Origin: Mercurialis annua
Lineage: Eukaryota; Streptophyta; Magnoliopsida; Malpighiales; Euphorbiaceae
Assembly (NCBI RefSeq): GCF_937616625.2
Contig: NC_065571.1
Location: 27,292,201-27,356,200, forward strand
Direction of reading: 5' to 3'
Length of the DNA stretch: 64,000 nt
The notes beneath the pieces were generated by a model. That model was not told where the DNA came from. It was given only the letters and a program-made list of their open reading frames with translations, and did not search any database. A program made the translations under genes and the position numbers. Of the stretch, positions 22,901 through 36,113 are shown piece after piece. How positions within the stretch are numbered: position 1 is the stretch's first letter; each line of letters opens with the position of its first letter.

Positions 22901-25494
22901 ACGTTTGGCTTAAATTGCTAAAAGGGTGAAACGCTTTGATTTGTTTAGTAACGTTTGTAAACGTTTGGCTTAAATTGATAAAGAGGTGAAACGTTTGGAT
23001 TTGTTTCGTAGCATTTATAAATGTTTGACTTAAATCTCTAAAGAGGGGAAACACTTGGATTTGTTTCGTAACATTTGTAAACATTTGGCTTAAATTTCTA
23101 AAAAGGTGAAAAGCTTGGATTTGTTTCATTACGTTTGTAAACGTTTGGCTTGAATTGCTAAAAAGGTGAAACACTTGGTTTTGTTTCGTAACGTTTGTAA
23201 AGGTTTGGCTTAAATCCCTTAAAATGTGAAACGTTTGGATTAGTTTCGTAACTTTTGTAAACGTTTGGCTTCAATCGCTAAAAAGGTGAAACATTTGGAT
23301 TTGTTTCGTAACGTTTGTAAACATTTGGCTTAAATCGCTAAAATGGAGAAATATTTGGATTTGTTTCGTAACGTTTATAAACGTTTGGCTGAAATAGCTA
23401 AAAAGGTGAAACATTTGAATTTATTTCGTTACGTTTGTAAATGTTTTGCTGAAATCGCTAAAAAGGTGAAACATTTGAATTCATTTCATAACGTTTGTAA
23501 ACGTTTTGCTTAAATCGCTAAAAAGTTGAAACGTTTGGATTTGTTTCGTAACTTTTTTAAAAGTTCTACTTAAATTGCTAAAAATTTGAAACACTTGGAT
23601 TTGTTTCGTAACGTTTTTAACGTTTGGCTTAAATTGCTAAAAAGGTGAAACACTTGGATTTGTTTTGTAATGTTTGTAAACGTTTGACTTAAATTGCTAA
23701 AAAGGTGATACGTTTGGATTTGTTACGTAACGTTTGGAAACGTTTGGCTTAAATTGCTAAAAAGGTGAAACATTTGGATTTGTTTCATAGAATTTGTAAT
23801 AGTTTAGCTTAAATCGCTTAAACAGTGAAACGTCTGGATTTGTTTTGTAACGTTTATAAAAGTTTGGCTTAAATTGCTAAAACGTTATACGCTTGGATTT
23901 ATTTCGTAATGTTTGTAAATGTTTGGTTTATTTTTGTAACGTTTGTAAACGTTCGGCTTAAATCGCTGAAAAGGTGAAACGTTAGATTTTGTTTCGTATC
24001 GTTTGTGAACGTTTGGCCTAAATTGCTAAAAAGGGGAAACGTTTGGTTTTGTTTCGTAACGTTTGTAAAGTTTAGCTTAAATCGCTAAAAAGGTGAAACG
24101 TTTGGTTTTATTTCGTAACGTTTGTAAATGTTTGGCTTAAATTGCTAAAAAGGTGAACCTTTTGTTTTTGTTTCGTAACGTTTGTAAATGTTTGGCTTGA
24201 ATTGCTAAAAATATGAAAAGTTTGGTTTTGTTCCGTAAAGTTTGTAAATGTTTGGCTTAAATTGCTAAAAAGGTTAAACGCTTTGATTTTTTTCGTAAAG
24301 CTTGTAAACGTTTGGTTTTGTGTAACGTTTGTAATCGTTTGGCTTAAATATCTAAAAAGGTGACACGTTTGGTTTTGTTTCGTAATTTTTGTAAACGTTT
24401 GGCTTGAATCGCTAAAAAGGTGAAATATTTGGATTTGTTTCGTATCGTTTGTAAACATATGTCATAAATTGTTAAACAGGTGAAACGCTTGGATTTATTT
24501 CGTAACGTTTGTAAACGTTTGGCTTATATCGCTAAAAAAGTGTAATGTTTGGATTTGTTTCGAAACGTTTGTAAACGTTTGGCTTAAATCGCTAAAAAGG
24601 TGAAACGTTTGGTTTTGTTTCGTAACGTTTATTAACATTTGGCTTAAATCGCTAAAATTGTGAAACGTTTGTTTTTGTTCCGTTTACAAACATAAAGAAA
24701 AAAAACCAAACGTTACGAAAGACTCAAAGATAAGCGAAACAAATCCAAACGTTTGGATTTGTTTCGTAACATTGGAAACGTTTGGTTTGTTTCGTAAATT
24801 AGTAAATATTTGGCTTAAATCGCTATAAAGGTAAACGTTTGGCTTCAATTTACATGTTTAGCTTAAATTGCTAAAAAGGTAAAACAGTTGGATTTGTTTC
24901 GTAACGTGTGTAAACGTTTGACTTAAATCGCTAAAATGGTGAAAGGTTTGGATTGGTTTCGTAACGTTTGTAAACATTTGATTTCAATAGCTACAAAGGT
25001 GAAGCATTTGGATTTGTTTCATAACGTTTGTAAACGCTTGACTTGGATTTGTTTCGTAACGTTTGTAAACGTTTGGCTTAAATCGCTAAGAAGGGGAAAC
25101 GTTTGGATTTGTTTCGTAACGTTTTAAACGTTTGGCTTAAATCGCTAAAATGGAGAAACTTTTTAGATTTGTTTCGTAACGTTTGTAAACAATTGGCTTA
25201 AATAGCTAAAAAGGTGAAATGTTTGGTTTTCTTTCGTAACGTTTGTAAAGGTTTGGATTTGTTTCATAACGTTTATAAACGTTTGGCTTCAATCACTAGA
25301 AAGGGGAAACGTTTGGATTTGTTTCGTCATGTTTATGAACGTTTGGCTTAAATTTTTAAAAAGGGGAAACGCTTGGATTTGTTTCGTAACCTTTGTAAAC
25401 GTTTGGCTTAAATTGCTAAAAAGGAGAAACGTTTGGATTTGTTTCGTAATGTTTATAAACATTTGGTTTTGTTTCTTAACGTTTGTAAACGTTT
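19954..25494 (+). repeat. 60-bp satellite array, block C
   Basis: About 92 monomers in the plus orientation. It contains short-unit variants (AACGTTTTAAACGTTTGG) and the recurring GTAAAGATTT...CTTAAATAG variant at about 21340 and 22630, which is seen again near 30310 and 32870, so blocks are shared with the later part of the array. One short inverted block lies at 24683-24752. No gene is visible. Confidence 0.96.
24683..24752 (-). repeat. short inverted satellite block with a non-satellite core, copy 1
   Basis: About 70 bp of reverse-oriented satellite surrounding a foreign 19-mer, GAAAGACTCAAAGATAAGC (24717-24735). It ends in the palindrome CAAATCCAAACGTTTGGATTTG where the orientation returns to plus. 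Copies 2 and 3 are at 29577-29643 and 35733-35795. Confidence 0.85.
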
Positions 25495-27143
25495 CGAAAT
25501 AAATCCAAGCGTTTCACCTTTTAAGCAATTGAATTTGAACGTTTAATAAATGTTACAAAACAAATCCAAACGTTTCACATTTTTGGTGATTTAAGCCAAA
25601 CAAACACGTTACGAAACAAATCCAAACGTTTCCCCATTTTAGCGATTTAAGCCAAACGTTTACAAAGGTTATGAAACAAAACCAAACGTTCCCCCTGTTT
25701 AGCGATTTAAGCCAAACGTTTACAAACATTACGAAACAAAACCAAACGTTTCACATTTTTAGCGATTTAAGCCAAACGTTTCAAAACGTTACGAAACAAA
25801 TCCGAATGTTTCACCTTTTTAGCGATTTAAGCCAAACATTTACAAACTTTACGAAACAAATCCAAACGTTTTACCTTTTTAGAGATTTCAGCCAAACGTT
25901 TACAAACGTTACGAAACAAATCCAAACGTTTCACCTTTTTAGCGATTGAAGCCAAACGTTTACAAACGTTAGGAAACAAATCCGAACGTTTCTCCTTTTT
26001 GGCAATTGATGCCAAACGTTTCCAAACGTTACGAAAGAAATCGAAACGTTTCGCCTTTTTAGCAATTTAAGCAAAACGTTTAGAAACGTTACAAAACAAA
26101 TCCAAATATTTCCCATTTTTAGCGATTTAAGCCAAACATTTAAAATGTTTCACATTTTTAGCGATTTAGATTAATTTAGTTTATTTTAGTTTAATTAATT
26201 TTAATAACTAGTTAATTATAATTAATTTACGTTTACGAAAAGGTGAATCAAAACCAAACGTTTCACATTTTTAGCGATTTAAGCCAAACATTTACAAACG
26301 TTAGGAAACAAATCCAAACGTTTCACCTTTTTAGCGATTTAAGCCAAACGTTTACAAACGTTATGAAATAAAATTACGAAACAAATCCAAACGTTTCACC
26401 TTTTTAGCAATTTAAGCCAAGTGTTTTCAAACGTTACGAAACAAATTCAAATGTTTTACCTTTATAGAGATTTATGTCAAACGTTTACAAACATTACGTT
26501 ACAAATCCAAACGTTTCACCTTTTTAGTGATTGAAGCCAAGCGTTTCACCGATTTAGCTATTTAAGTCAAACACGTTTACAAAAGCTTCGAAACAAATCC
26601 AAACGTTTCACCTTTTTAGCGATTTAAGCCAAACGTTTACAAACGTTACAAAACAAAACCAAATGTATACAAACGTTACGAAACAAATCCAAGTGTTTCA
26701 CCTTTTTAGCGATTTATGCCAAACATTTATAAACGTTACTAAACAAATCCAAACTTTTCACCTTATTTGTGATTTAAGCCAAACATTTAAAAACATTACG
26801 AAACAAAACCAAACGTTTATCCTTTTTAGCGATTTAAGGCAAACGTTTACAAACGTTACAAAACAAATCCAAACATTTCCCTTTTTTAGCAATTTAAGCC
26901 AAACATTTTCCCTTTTTAGCGATTTAAGCCAAACTTTTACAAACGTTACGAAACAAATCCAAATGTTTATAACGTTATGAAACAAATCCAATCGTTTCAC
27001 CTTTTTAGTAATATAAGCCAAACGTTTACAAACGTTACGAAACAAATCAAAACGTTTCACATTTTTATCGATTTAAGCCAAAAGTTTACAAACGTAACGA
27101 AACAAAACCAAACGTTTCACCTTTTTAGCGATATAAGCCTAAC
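25495..27143 (-). repeat. inverted satellite segment 1
   Basis: The monomer runs on the opposite strand (CAAATCCAAACGTTTCACC). It carries the diagnostic sequence GCCAAACAAACACGTTAC at 25595, an AT-rich island at 26168-26229, and an AAACACGTTTAC variant at about 26570. The same succession recurs at 58548-59907 and 60302-61670, so this is a higher-order module. Confidence 0.93.
26168..26229 (-). repeat. AT-rich non-satellite island, copy 1
   Basis: Runs from AGATTAATTTAGTTTATTTT through TAATAACTAGTTAATTATAA. It is not derived from the 60-bp unit and is shared with 59148-59199 and 61147-61200, always at the same place in the module. Confidence 0.85.
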
Positions 27144-27326
27144 ATTTGGTTTTGTTTCTTAACGTTTGTAAACGTTCGACATAAATCGCTAAAAAGGTGA
27201 AACTTTTGGATTTGTTTGGTAACGTTTGTAAACGTTTGGCTTAAATCGCTAAAAAGGTGAAACGTTTGGATTTTTTTCGTAATGTTTGTAAACGTTTTGT
27301 GTAAATCGCTAAAAAGGTGAAACGTT
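27144..27326 (+). repeat. short plus-strand satellite segment
   Basis: Three monomers in the plus orientation between two inverted segments. The joints are at AAGCCTAACATTTGG (left) and GAAACGTTTACTAACG (right). Confidence 0.9.
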
Positions 27327-28011
27327 TACTAACGTTACAAAACAAAACCAAACGTATACAAACGTTACTAAACAAATCCAAGTGTTTCACCTTTTTAGCG
27401 ATTTATGCCAAACGTTTATAAACGTTACGAAACAAATCCAAACTTTTCACCTTTTTAGCGATTTAAGCCAAACGTTTAAAAACCTTACGAAACAAAACCA
27501 AACATTTATCCTTTTTAGCAATTTAAGGCAAACGTTTATAAACGTTACAAAACAAATCCAATCGTTTCCCCTTTTAGCGATTTAAGCCAAACATTTACAA
27601 ACGTTACGAAACAAAACCAAACGTTTCACCTTTTTAGCGATTGAAACCAAACGTTTACGAACGTTACGAAACCAATCCAAAAGTTTCACCTTTTTAGCGA
27701 TTAAAGCCAACATTTACAAATGTTACGTAACAAATACAAACGTTTCACCTTTTTAGCGATTTAACCCAAACGTTAACAAAAATTACGAAACAAATTCAAA
27801 CGTTTCACCTTTTTAGTGATTTAAACCAAACATTTATAAATGTTACGAAACAAAACCAAACGTTTCACCTTTTCATTAATTTAAGCCAAATGTTTACAAA
27901 CGTTACGAAACAAATCGAAACCTTTCACATTTTTAGCGATTTAAGCCAAACATTTATAGACGTAACGAAACAAAACCAAATGTTTCACCTTTTTAGCGAT
28001 TTAAGCCTAAC
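27327..28011 (-). repeat. inverted satellite segment 2
   Basis: About 11 monomers on the minus strand. The part from 27340 resembles 26650 onward (same ...CCAAACGTATACAAACG... and TGTTTCACC succession), so it is probably a local duplicate of the end of segment 1. The right joint, AAGCCTAACGTTTGT, resembles the joint at 27143. Confidence 0.88.
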
Positions 28012-29576
28012 GTTTGTTTTTGTTTCGTAACGATTGTAAACGTTCGATTTAAATCGCTAAAAAGGTGAAACGTTTGGATTTGTTTGGTAACGTTTGTTAA
28101 TGTTTGTCTTAAATCGCTAAAAAGGTGAAACGTTTGGATTTGTTTCCTAACGTTTGTAAGCGTTTGGCTTAAATCGCTAAAAACATAAAACTTTTGAATT
28201 TTTTTCGCAATGTTTGTAAACGTTTGGATTAAATTGCTAAAAAGGCAAAACGCTTGGATTTGTTTCGTAACGTTTAAAAACGTTTGATTTTGTTTTTTAA
28301 CGTTTGTAAACGATTGGCTTAAATCGCTAAAAAGGTGAACCGTTTGGTTTTGTTTCGTAACGTTTGTAAACATTTGGCTTAAATTGCTAAAATGGTGAAA
28401 CGTTTGGATTTGTTGTTTGAAAACGTTTGGCTTAAATTACAAAAAAGGTGAAACGCTTTGATGTTTCATAATTTTTGTAAACGTTTGTCTTATATCGCTA
28501 AAAAGGTGAAATGTTTGGATTTGTTTCGTAACGTTTGTAAACGTTTGGCTTAAATTGCTAAAAAGGTTAAACTTTTGGATTTGTTTCGTAACGTCTGTAA
28601 ACGTTTGGCATAAATCGCTAAAAATGTCAAACGATTGGATTTGTTTTGTAACGTTTGTGAATGTTTGGCTTAAATTGCTAAAAAGATAAAGCGTTAGGAT
28701 TTGTTTTGTATTGTTTGTAGACTTTTGGCTTAAATTGCTAAAAACGTGAAACGTTTGTATTTGTTTCGTAAGGTTTGTAAACGTTTAACTTAAATTGCTA
28801 AAAAGGTTAAACGCTTGGATTTGTTTCATAATGTTTATAAACGTTTGGTCTTGTTTCGTAATGTTTGTAAACGTTTGGCTTAAATCGCAAAAAAGGTGAA
28901 ACGTTTTGCTTTGTTTCGTAAGGTTTTAAACGTTTGGTTTTGTTTCAGAATGTTTCTAAATGTTTGGCTTAAATCGCTAAAAAGGTGAAACGTTTGGATT
29001 TGTTTCGTAACGTTTGTAAGCGCTTGGCCATTTATAAATGTTTGTAGACGTTTGGCTTAAATTGCTAAAAAGGTGAAATGTTTGGTTTTGTTTCGTAACG
29101 TTTGGCTTAAATCGCTAAAAAGATAAAACGTTTGGATTTGTTTCGTAGCGTTTGTAAATGTTTTGACATTCATAAATGTTTGTAAGCGTTTGGCTTAAAT
29201 TGCTAAAAGGGTTAAACGCTTGGATTTTTTTCGAAACGTTTATATACGTTTGGTTTTGTTTTGTTACATTTGTAAACGTTTGGCTTAACTTGCTAAAAAG
29301 ATGAAACGTTTGGATTTGTTTCGTAATTTTGTTTCTAACGTTGTGAATGTTTGGCTTAAATTGCTAAAAAGGTAAAACATTTGGATTTATTTCGTAACGT
29401 TTGTAAACGTTTGGCTTAAATTGCTAAAAAGATGAAACGTTGGGATTTGTTTCGTAGCGTTTGTAAACGTTTGGCTTAAATTGCTAAAAAGGCGAAACGT
29501 TTGGTTTTGCTTTGTAGCGTTTGTAAATGTTCGGCTTAAATCGCAAAAAATGTGAAACGTTTGTTTTTGTTCTGTT

Positions 29577-29643
29577 TACAAACGTTGGGAAATAAAACCA
29601 AACGTAATGAAAGACTCAAAGATAAGCGAAACCAATCCAAACG
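29577..29643 (-). repeat. short inverted satellite block with a non-satellite core, copy 2
   Basis: The core GAAAGACTCAAAGATAAGC is at 29609-29627 and is identical to copy 1. The left joint is TGTTCTGTTTACAAACG and the right joint is the CCAAACGTTTGG palindrome. Confidence 0.85.
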
Positions 29644-30489
29644 TTTGGATTTGTTTCGTAACGTATGGATTTATTTCGTAACGTTTTAAACGTTTGGTTT
29701 TATTTTGTAACGTTTGTGAACGTTTGGCTTAAATCACTAAAAAGGGGAAACTTTTGGATTTGTTTCGTAACGTTTGTAAACGTTTGGCTTGAATCGCTAA
29801 AAAGGCAAAACGTTTGGATTTGTTTCTTAACGTTTGTAAACGTTTGGCTTCAATCGCTAAAAAGGTGAAACGTTTGGATTTGTTTCATAACGGTTGTAAA
29901 CGTTTGGCTTAAATCGCTAAAAAGGTGAAACGTTTGGATTTGTTTCGTATCGTTTGTAAACGTTTGGCTTATATCGCTAAAAATGTTTGGATTTGTTTCG
30001 TAACGTTTTTAAACGTTTGGCTTAAATTGCTAAAATGGGGAAACAGTTTAATTTGTTCCGTAACGTTTGTAAACGTTTTGCTTAAATTGCTAAAAAGGAG
30101 AAACGCTTGGATTTGCTTCGTAACGTTTGTAAACGTTTGGCTTAAATTGCTAAAAAGGAGAAACGTTTGGATTTGTTTCGTAATGTTTTTAAACGTTTGG
30201 CTTAAATTGCTAAAAAAAGTGAAACACTTGGTTTTGTTTCGTAACGTTTGTAAACGTTTGACTTAAATTGTAAAAAAGGTGAAACGCTTTGTTTTGTTTC
30301 GTAACATTTGTAAAGATTTGGCTTAAATAGCTAAAACTGTTAAATGTTTGGATTTATTTCGTAACATTTTAAACGTTTGTTTTTGTTTTGAAACGTTTGT
30401 AAACGTTTTGCTTAAATCGCTAAAAAGACAAAACGTTTGTATTTGTTTCGTAACGTTTGTATACGGTTTGCTTAAATTGCTAAAAACGT

Positions 30490-32440
30490 GAAATGTTTGG
30501 ATTTGTTTCGTGTCGTTTGTAAACGTTTGGCCTAAATTGCTAAAAGGGTGAAACGCTTTGATTTCTTTCGTAACGTTTGTAAACGTTCGGGCTTAAATTG
30601 CTAAAAAGGTGAAACGTTTGGATTTGTTTCGTAGCATTTATAAATGTTTAGCTTAAATCGCTAAAAAGGGGACACATTTGGATTTTTTTTCGTACAATTT
30701 GTAAACGATTGGCTTAAATCACTAAATAAGTGAAACATTTTGATTGTTTCGTAATGCTTTTAAACGTTTGGCTTAAATTGCTAAAAAGGTGAAACACTTG
30801 GATTTGTTTCGTAACGTTTGTATACGTTTGGCTTAAATTGCTAAAAAGGTGAAAAGCTTGGATTTGTTTCCTTACGTTTGTAAATGTTTGGCATAAATTG
30901 CTAAAAAGGTGAAACGCTTGGTTTTGTTTCGTAATGTTTGTAAAGGTTTAGCTTAAGTCGCTAAAAATGTGAAACGTTTGGATTTGTTTCGTAACTTTTG
31001 TAAACGTTTGGCTTCAATCGCTAAAAAGGTGAAACATTTGGATTTATTTCGTAAAGTTTGTAAACGTTTTGCTTAAATCGCTAAAAAGGTGAAACGTTTG
31101 GATTTGTTTCATAACTTTTTAAAACGTTTGGCTTAAATTTTTAAAAAGGTGAAACACTTGGATTTGTTTCGTAACGTTTGTAAACGTTTGCCTTAAATTG
31201 CTAAAAAGGTGAAACACTTTGATTTGTTTTGTAACGTTTGTAAACGTTTGACTTAAATTGCTAAAAAGGTGAAACGTTTGGAATTGTTTCGTAACGTTTG
31301 GAAACGTTTGTCTTGAATTGCTAAAAAGGAAAAACATTTGGATTTTTTTCGTAGCGTTTGTAAACGTTTGATTTAAACCGCTAAAAAGGTGAAACGTTTG
31401 GATTTGTTTCGTAATGATTGTAAACGTTTGGCCTAAATTGCTAAAAAGGTTAAACGCTTTGATTTCTTTCGTAACGTTTGTAAACGTTTGGCTTAAATTG
31501 CTAAAAAGGTAAAACGTTTGGATTTGTTTCGTATCATTTATAAATGTTTAGCTTGAATCGCTAAAAAGGGGACACATTTGGATTTTTTTCGTACAATTTG
31601 TAAACGATTGGCTTAAATCACTAAATAAGTGAAACATTTTGATTTGTTTCGTAATGTTTTTAAACGTTTGGCTTAAATTTCTAAAAAGGTGAAACACTTG
31701 GATTTGTTTCGTAACGTTTGTATACGTATGGCTAAATTGCTAAAAAGGTGAAAAGCTTGGATTTGTTTCCTTACGTTTGTAAACGTTTGGCATTAATTGC
31801 TAAAAAGGTGAAACGCTTGGTTTTGTTTCGTAAAGTTTGTAAAGGTTTGGCTTAAATCGCTAAAAATGTTAAACGTTTGGATTTGTTTCGTAAATTTTGT
31901 AAACGTTTGGCTTCAATCGCTAAAAAGGTGAAACATTTGGATTTGTTTCGTAACGTTTGCAAACGTTTGGCTTAAATCGCTAAAATGGGGAAACGTTTGG
32001 ATTTATTTCGTAACGTTTGTAAACGTTTGGCTGAAATCGCTAAAAAGGTGAAACATTTGGATTTATTTCGTAACGTTTGTAAACGTTTTGCTTAAATCGC
32101 TAAAAAGGTGAAACGTTTGGATTTGTTTCGTAACTTTTTAAAACATTTGGCTTAAATTTTTAAAAAGGTGAAACACTTGGATTTGTTTCGTAATGTTTGG
32201 CTTAAATTGCTAAAAAGGTGAAACACTTTGATTTGTTTTGTAACGTTTGTAAACGTTTGACTTAAATTGCTAAAAAGGTGAAACGTTTGGATTTGTTTCG
32301 TAACGTTTGGAAACGTTTGGCTTAAATTGCTAAAAAGGAAAAACGTTTGGATTTGTTTCGTAGCGTTTGTAAACGTTTGGCTTAAATCGCTAAAAAGGTG
32401 AAACGTTTGGATTTGTTTCGTAACGATTGTAAACGTTTGG
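30490..32440 (+). repeat. tandem duplication of a block of about 15-17 monomers
   Basis: GGGGACACATTTGG recurs at 30668 and 31568, exactly 900 bp apart, embedded in the same run of unusual variants (CTTTCGTAACG, CATTTATAAATGTTTAG, GTACAATTTGTAAACGATTGG, CACTAAATAAGTG). Further right the offset grows to about 1010-1020 bp, so one copy gained or lost about two monomers after duplication. Low divergence between the copies suggests a recent event. Confidence 0.8.
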
Positions 32441-35400
32441 CTTAAATAGTTAAAAAGGGGAAACGTTTGGATTTGTTTCGTATCGTTTTTAAACGTTTAG
32501 CTTATATCGCTAAAAAGGTGAAACATATGGATTTGTTTCGTAACGTTTTTAAACGTTTGGCTTAAATTGCTAAAAAGGTGAAACATTTTTATTTTTTTCA
32601 TAACGCTTGTAAACGTTTGGCTTAAATTGCTAAAAAGCAGAAAGGCTTGGATTTGCTTCGTATCGTTTGTAAACGTTTGGCTTAAATTGCTAAAAAGAAG
32701 AAACGTTTGGATTTGTTTCGTAACATTTTAAACGTTTGGATTTGTTTGTAAACGTTTGGCATAAATTGCTAAAAAAGTGAAACTCTTGGTTTTGATTCGT
32801 AATGTTTGTAAACGTTTGGCTTAAATTGTAAAAAATATGAAACGCTTGGTTTTGTTTCGTAACATTTGTAAAGATTTGGCTTAAATAGCTAAAAATGTGA
32901 AATGTTTGGATTTATTTCGTAACATTTTAAACGTTTGGTTTTATTTTGAAACGTTTGTAAACGTTTGGCTTAAATCACTAAAAAGACAAAACGTTTGGAT
33001 TTGTTTCGTAACGTTTATAAACATTTGGCTTAATTCGCTAAAAAGGGGAAACGTTTGGATTTGTTTGGTAACGGTTGTAAACGTTTGGCTTAAATCCTAA
33101 AAAGGTAAAATGTTTGGATTTGTTTCGTGTTGTTTGTAAACATTTCGCTTAAATTGCTAAAAAAAGTGAAACGCTTTGATTTGTTTCGTAACGTTTGTAA
33201 ACGTTTGGCTTAAATTGCTAAAAAGGGGAAACATTTGGATTTATTTCGTAACATTTGTAAACGTTTTGCTTAAATCGCTAAAAAGGTGAAACATTTGGAT
33301 TTGTTTCATAATTTTTTTAAATGTTTGGGTTAAATTTTTAAAAAGGTGAAACACTTTGATTTGTTTTGTAACGTTTGTAAACGTTTGGCTTAAATTGCTA
33401 AAAAGGTGAAATATTTGGATTTTTTTTGTAAAGTTTGTAAGCGTTTGGCTTAAATTGCTAAAAGGGTTAAACGCTTGGATTTTTTTCGTAACGTTTGTAT
33501 ACGTTTGGTTTTGTTTTCTTACATTTGTAAACGTTTGGCTTAAATATCTAAATAGGTGACATATTTGGTTTTGCTTCGTAACGTTTGTAAACGTTAGGTG
33601 AAATGTTTGGATTTGTTTCGTATCGTTTGTAAACGTTTGTCTTAAATTGCTAAAAAGGCGAAACGTTTGTCTTTGTTTCGTAACGTTCGTAAATGTTTGG
33701 CTTAAATCGCTAAAAAGGAGAAACGTTTGGATTTGTTTCATAACGTCTGTAAACGTTTGGCTTAAATCAATAAAAATGTGAAACGATTGGATTTTTTCCG
33801 TAACGTTTGTAAAAGTTTGGTCTTGTTTTGTAATGTTTGTAAACGTTTGCTTTAATTCGCTAAAAAAGTGAAACATTTGGTTTTTTTCGTAACGTTTTAA
33901 ACGTTTGGTTTTGTTTCGTAACGTTTGTAAACGTTCGGCTTAAATCGTTAAAAAGGTTAAACGTTTGGATTTGTTTTGTAACGTTTGTAAACGCTTGGCT
34001 TAAATCGCTAAAAAGGTGAAACGTTTGGATTTGTTTCATAACGTTTGTAAACATTTGGCTTAAATCGCTAAAAAGATGAAACGTTTGGTTTTGTTTCGTA
34101 ACGTTTGTAAACGTTTCGCTTAAATCGCTTGCTTAATAGGTGAAACATTTGGATTTTCTTTTGTAACGTTTTTAAACGTTTGGCTTAAATCACTAAAAAC
34201 GTAAAACTTTTGAATTTGTTTTGCAACGTTTGGCTTAAATTGCTAAAAAGGAAAAACGCTTTGATTTCTTTCGTAACGTTTATAAACGTTTGGTTTTATT
34301 TTGAAACTTTTGTTAACGATTGGCTTAAATCGCTAAAAAGATGAACCGTTTGGTTTTGTTTCGTAACGTTTGTAAACATTTGGCTTAAATCTTGAAAATT
34401 GTGAAACATTTGGATTTGTTTTGTAGCGTTTGTAAACGTTTGGCTTAAATCGCTAAAAAGGTGAAATGTTTGGATTTGTTTCGTATTGTTTGTAACGTTT
34501 GGCTTAAATTGCTAAAAAGGTGAAACATTTGAATTCGTTTCGTAAGGTGTGTAAACGTTTGGCTTAAATCGCTAAAAAGGTGAAACGTTATGATTTGTTT
34601 CGTAACGTCTGTAATCATTTGGCTTAAATTGCTAAAAATGTGAAACAATTGGATTTATTTCGTAACGTTTGTAAAGATTTGGCTTAAATTGCTAAAAAGA
34701 TCAAACGTTTGATTTGTTTCGTATCGTTTGTAGACGTTTGGCTTAAATTGCTAAAAATATGAAACGTTTGAATTTGTTTCGTAACGTTTGTAAATGTTTA
34801 ACTTAAATTGCTAAAAAGGTTAAATGTTTGGTCTTGTTTTGTAATTTTTGTAAACGTTTTTTTTAAATCGCTAAAAAGGTGAAACGTTTATTTTTTTATT
34901 TTAACGTTTTAAACGTTTGGTTTTGTTTTGTAACGTTTTAAACAGTTGGTTTTGTTTCGGATTGTTTGTAAACATTTGGTTTTGTTTCGTAACCTTTGTA
35001 GACGTTTGGCTTAAATTGCTTAAAAGGTGAAATGTTTGGTTTTGTTTCGTAACGTTTGGCTTAAATTGCTAAAAAGATGAAACATTTTGATTTGTTTCGT
35101 AGCGTTTGTTAATGTTTAGATATTCATAAATATTTGTAAACGTTTGACTTAAATTACTTAAAAGGTGAAACGTTTGGTTTTATTTCGTAACGTTTGTAAA
35201 CGTTTGGCTTAAATCGCTAAAAAGATGAAACACTTGGCTTCAATCGCTAAAAAGGTAAAATGTTTGGATTTTTTTCGTAACATTTGTAAACGTTTGGCTT
35301 AAATTGCTAAAAAGATGAAACGTTTGGATTGCTAACGTAATATTTGTAAACGTTTGACTTAAATCGCTATAAAGGTGAAACATTAGGATTTTTTTCGTAA

Positions 35401-35732
35401 CGTTTATAAATGTTTGGCTTAAATTGCTAAGAAGGTGAAATGTTTGGTTTTGTTTCGTAAAGTTTGTAAACATTTGGCTTAAATTGCTAAAAAGATGAAA
35501 CGTTTGGATTGGTTTCGTAATTTTGTAAATGTTTGGCTTAAATTGCTAAAAAGGTGAAACATTTGGATTTGTTTCGTAACGTTTGTAAACGTTTGGCTTA
35601 AATTGCTAAAATGGTGAAACATTTGGATTTGTTTCGTAGCGTTTGTAAACATTTGGCTTAAATCACTAAAAAGGTGAAACGTTTGGTTTTGTTTCGTAGC
35701 GCTTGTAAATGTTCGGCTTAAATCACAAAAAT

Positions 35733-35795
35733 CGTTACGAAACAAAACCAAACATAATGAAAGACTCAAAGATAAGCAAAACAAATCCAAACGTT
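35733..35795 (-). repeat. short inverted satellite block with a non-satellite core, copy 3
   Basis: The core GAAAGACTCAAAGATAAGC is at 35759-35777. The right joint is again the CAAATCCAAACGTTTGGATTTG palindrome. It lies about 340 bp before the outer retrotransposon. Confidence 0.85.
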
Positions 35796-36108
35796 TGGAT
35801 TTGTTTTGTAACGTTTGAAACGTTTGGTTTTGTTTCATAAATTTGTAAAAGTTTGGCTTAAATCGCTATAAAGGTAAACGTTTGGCTTCAATTTAAACGT
35901 TTGGCTTAAATTTCTAAAAAAGGTGAAACGTTTGGATTTATTTCGGTACGTTTGTAAAAGTTTGGCTTTAATAGCTAAAATGTTGAAACGTTTGGATTGG
36001 TTTCATATCGTTTATAAACGTTTGGCTTCAATCGCTAAAAGGGTGAAACGTTTGGATTTGTTTCGTAACGTTTGTAAACGTCTGGCTTGGATTTAATCGT
36101 AAAGTTTG

Positions 36109-36113
36109 TAAAC
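36109..36113. other. target-site duplication TAAAC, left copy of outer element
   Basis: TAAAC directly abuts the element and is repeated at 58075-58079. It belongs to the satellite (GTAAACGTTTGG). Confidence 0.93.

Larger units (their letters stand above)
28012..36113 (+). repeat. 60-bp satellite array, block D
   Basis: About 135 monomers in the plus orientation, ending GTAAAC at the outer retrotransposon. It contains two short inverted blocks (29577-29643, 35733-35795) and a large tandem duplication (30490-32440). No gene is visible. Confidence 0.96.

Noticed and set aside
19954..36113. Calling the array a centromere.
   Set aside because: Satellite plus chromovirus insertions fit centromeric, pericentromeric or knob heterochromatin equally; Tekay elements are not centromere-specific, and sequence alone cannot decide.
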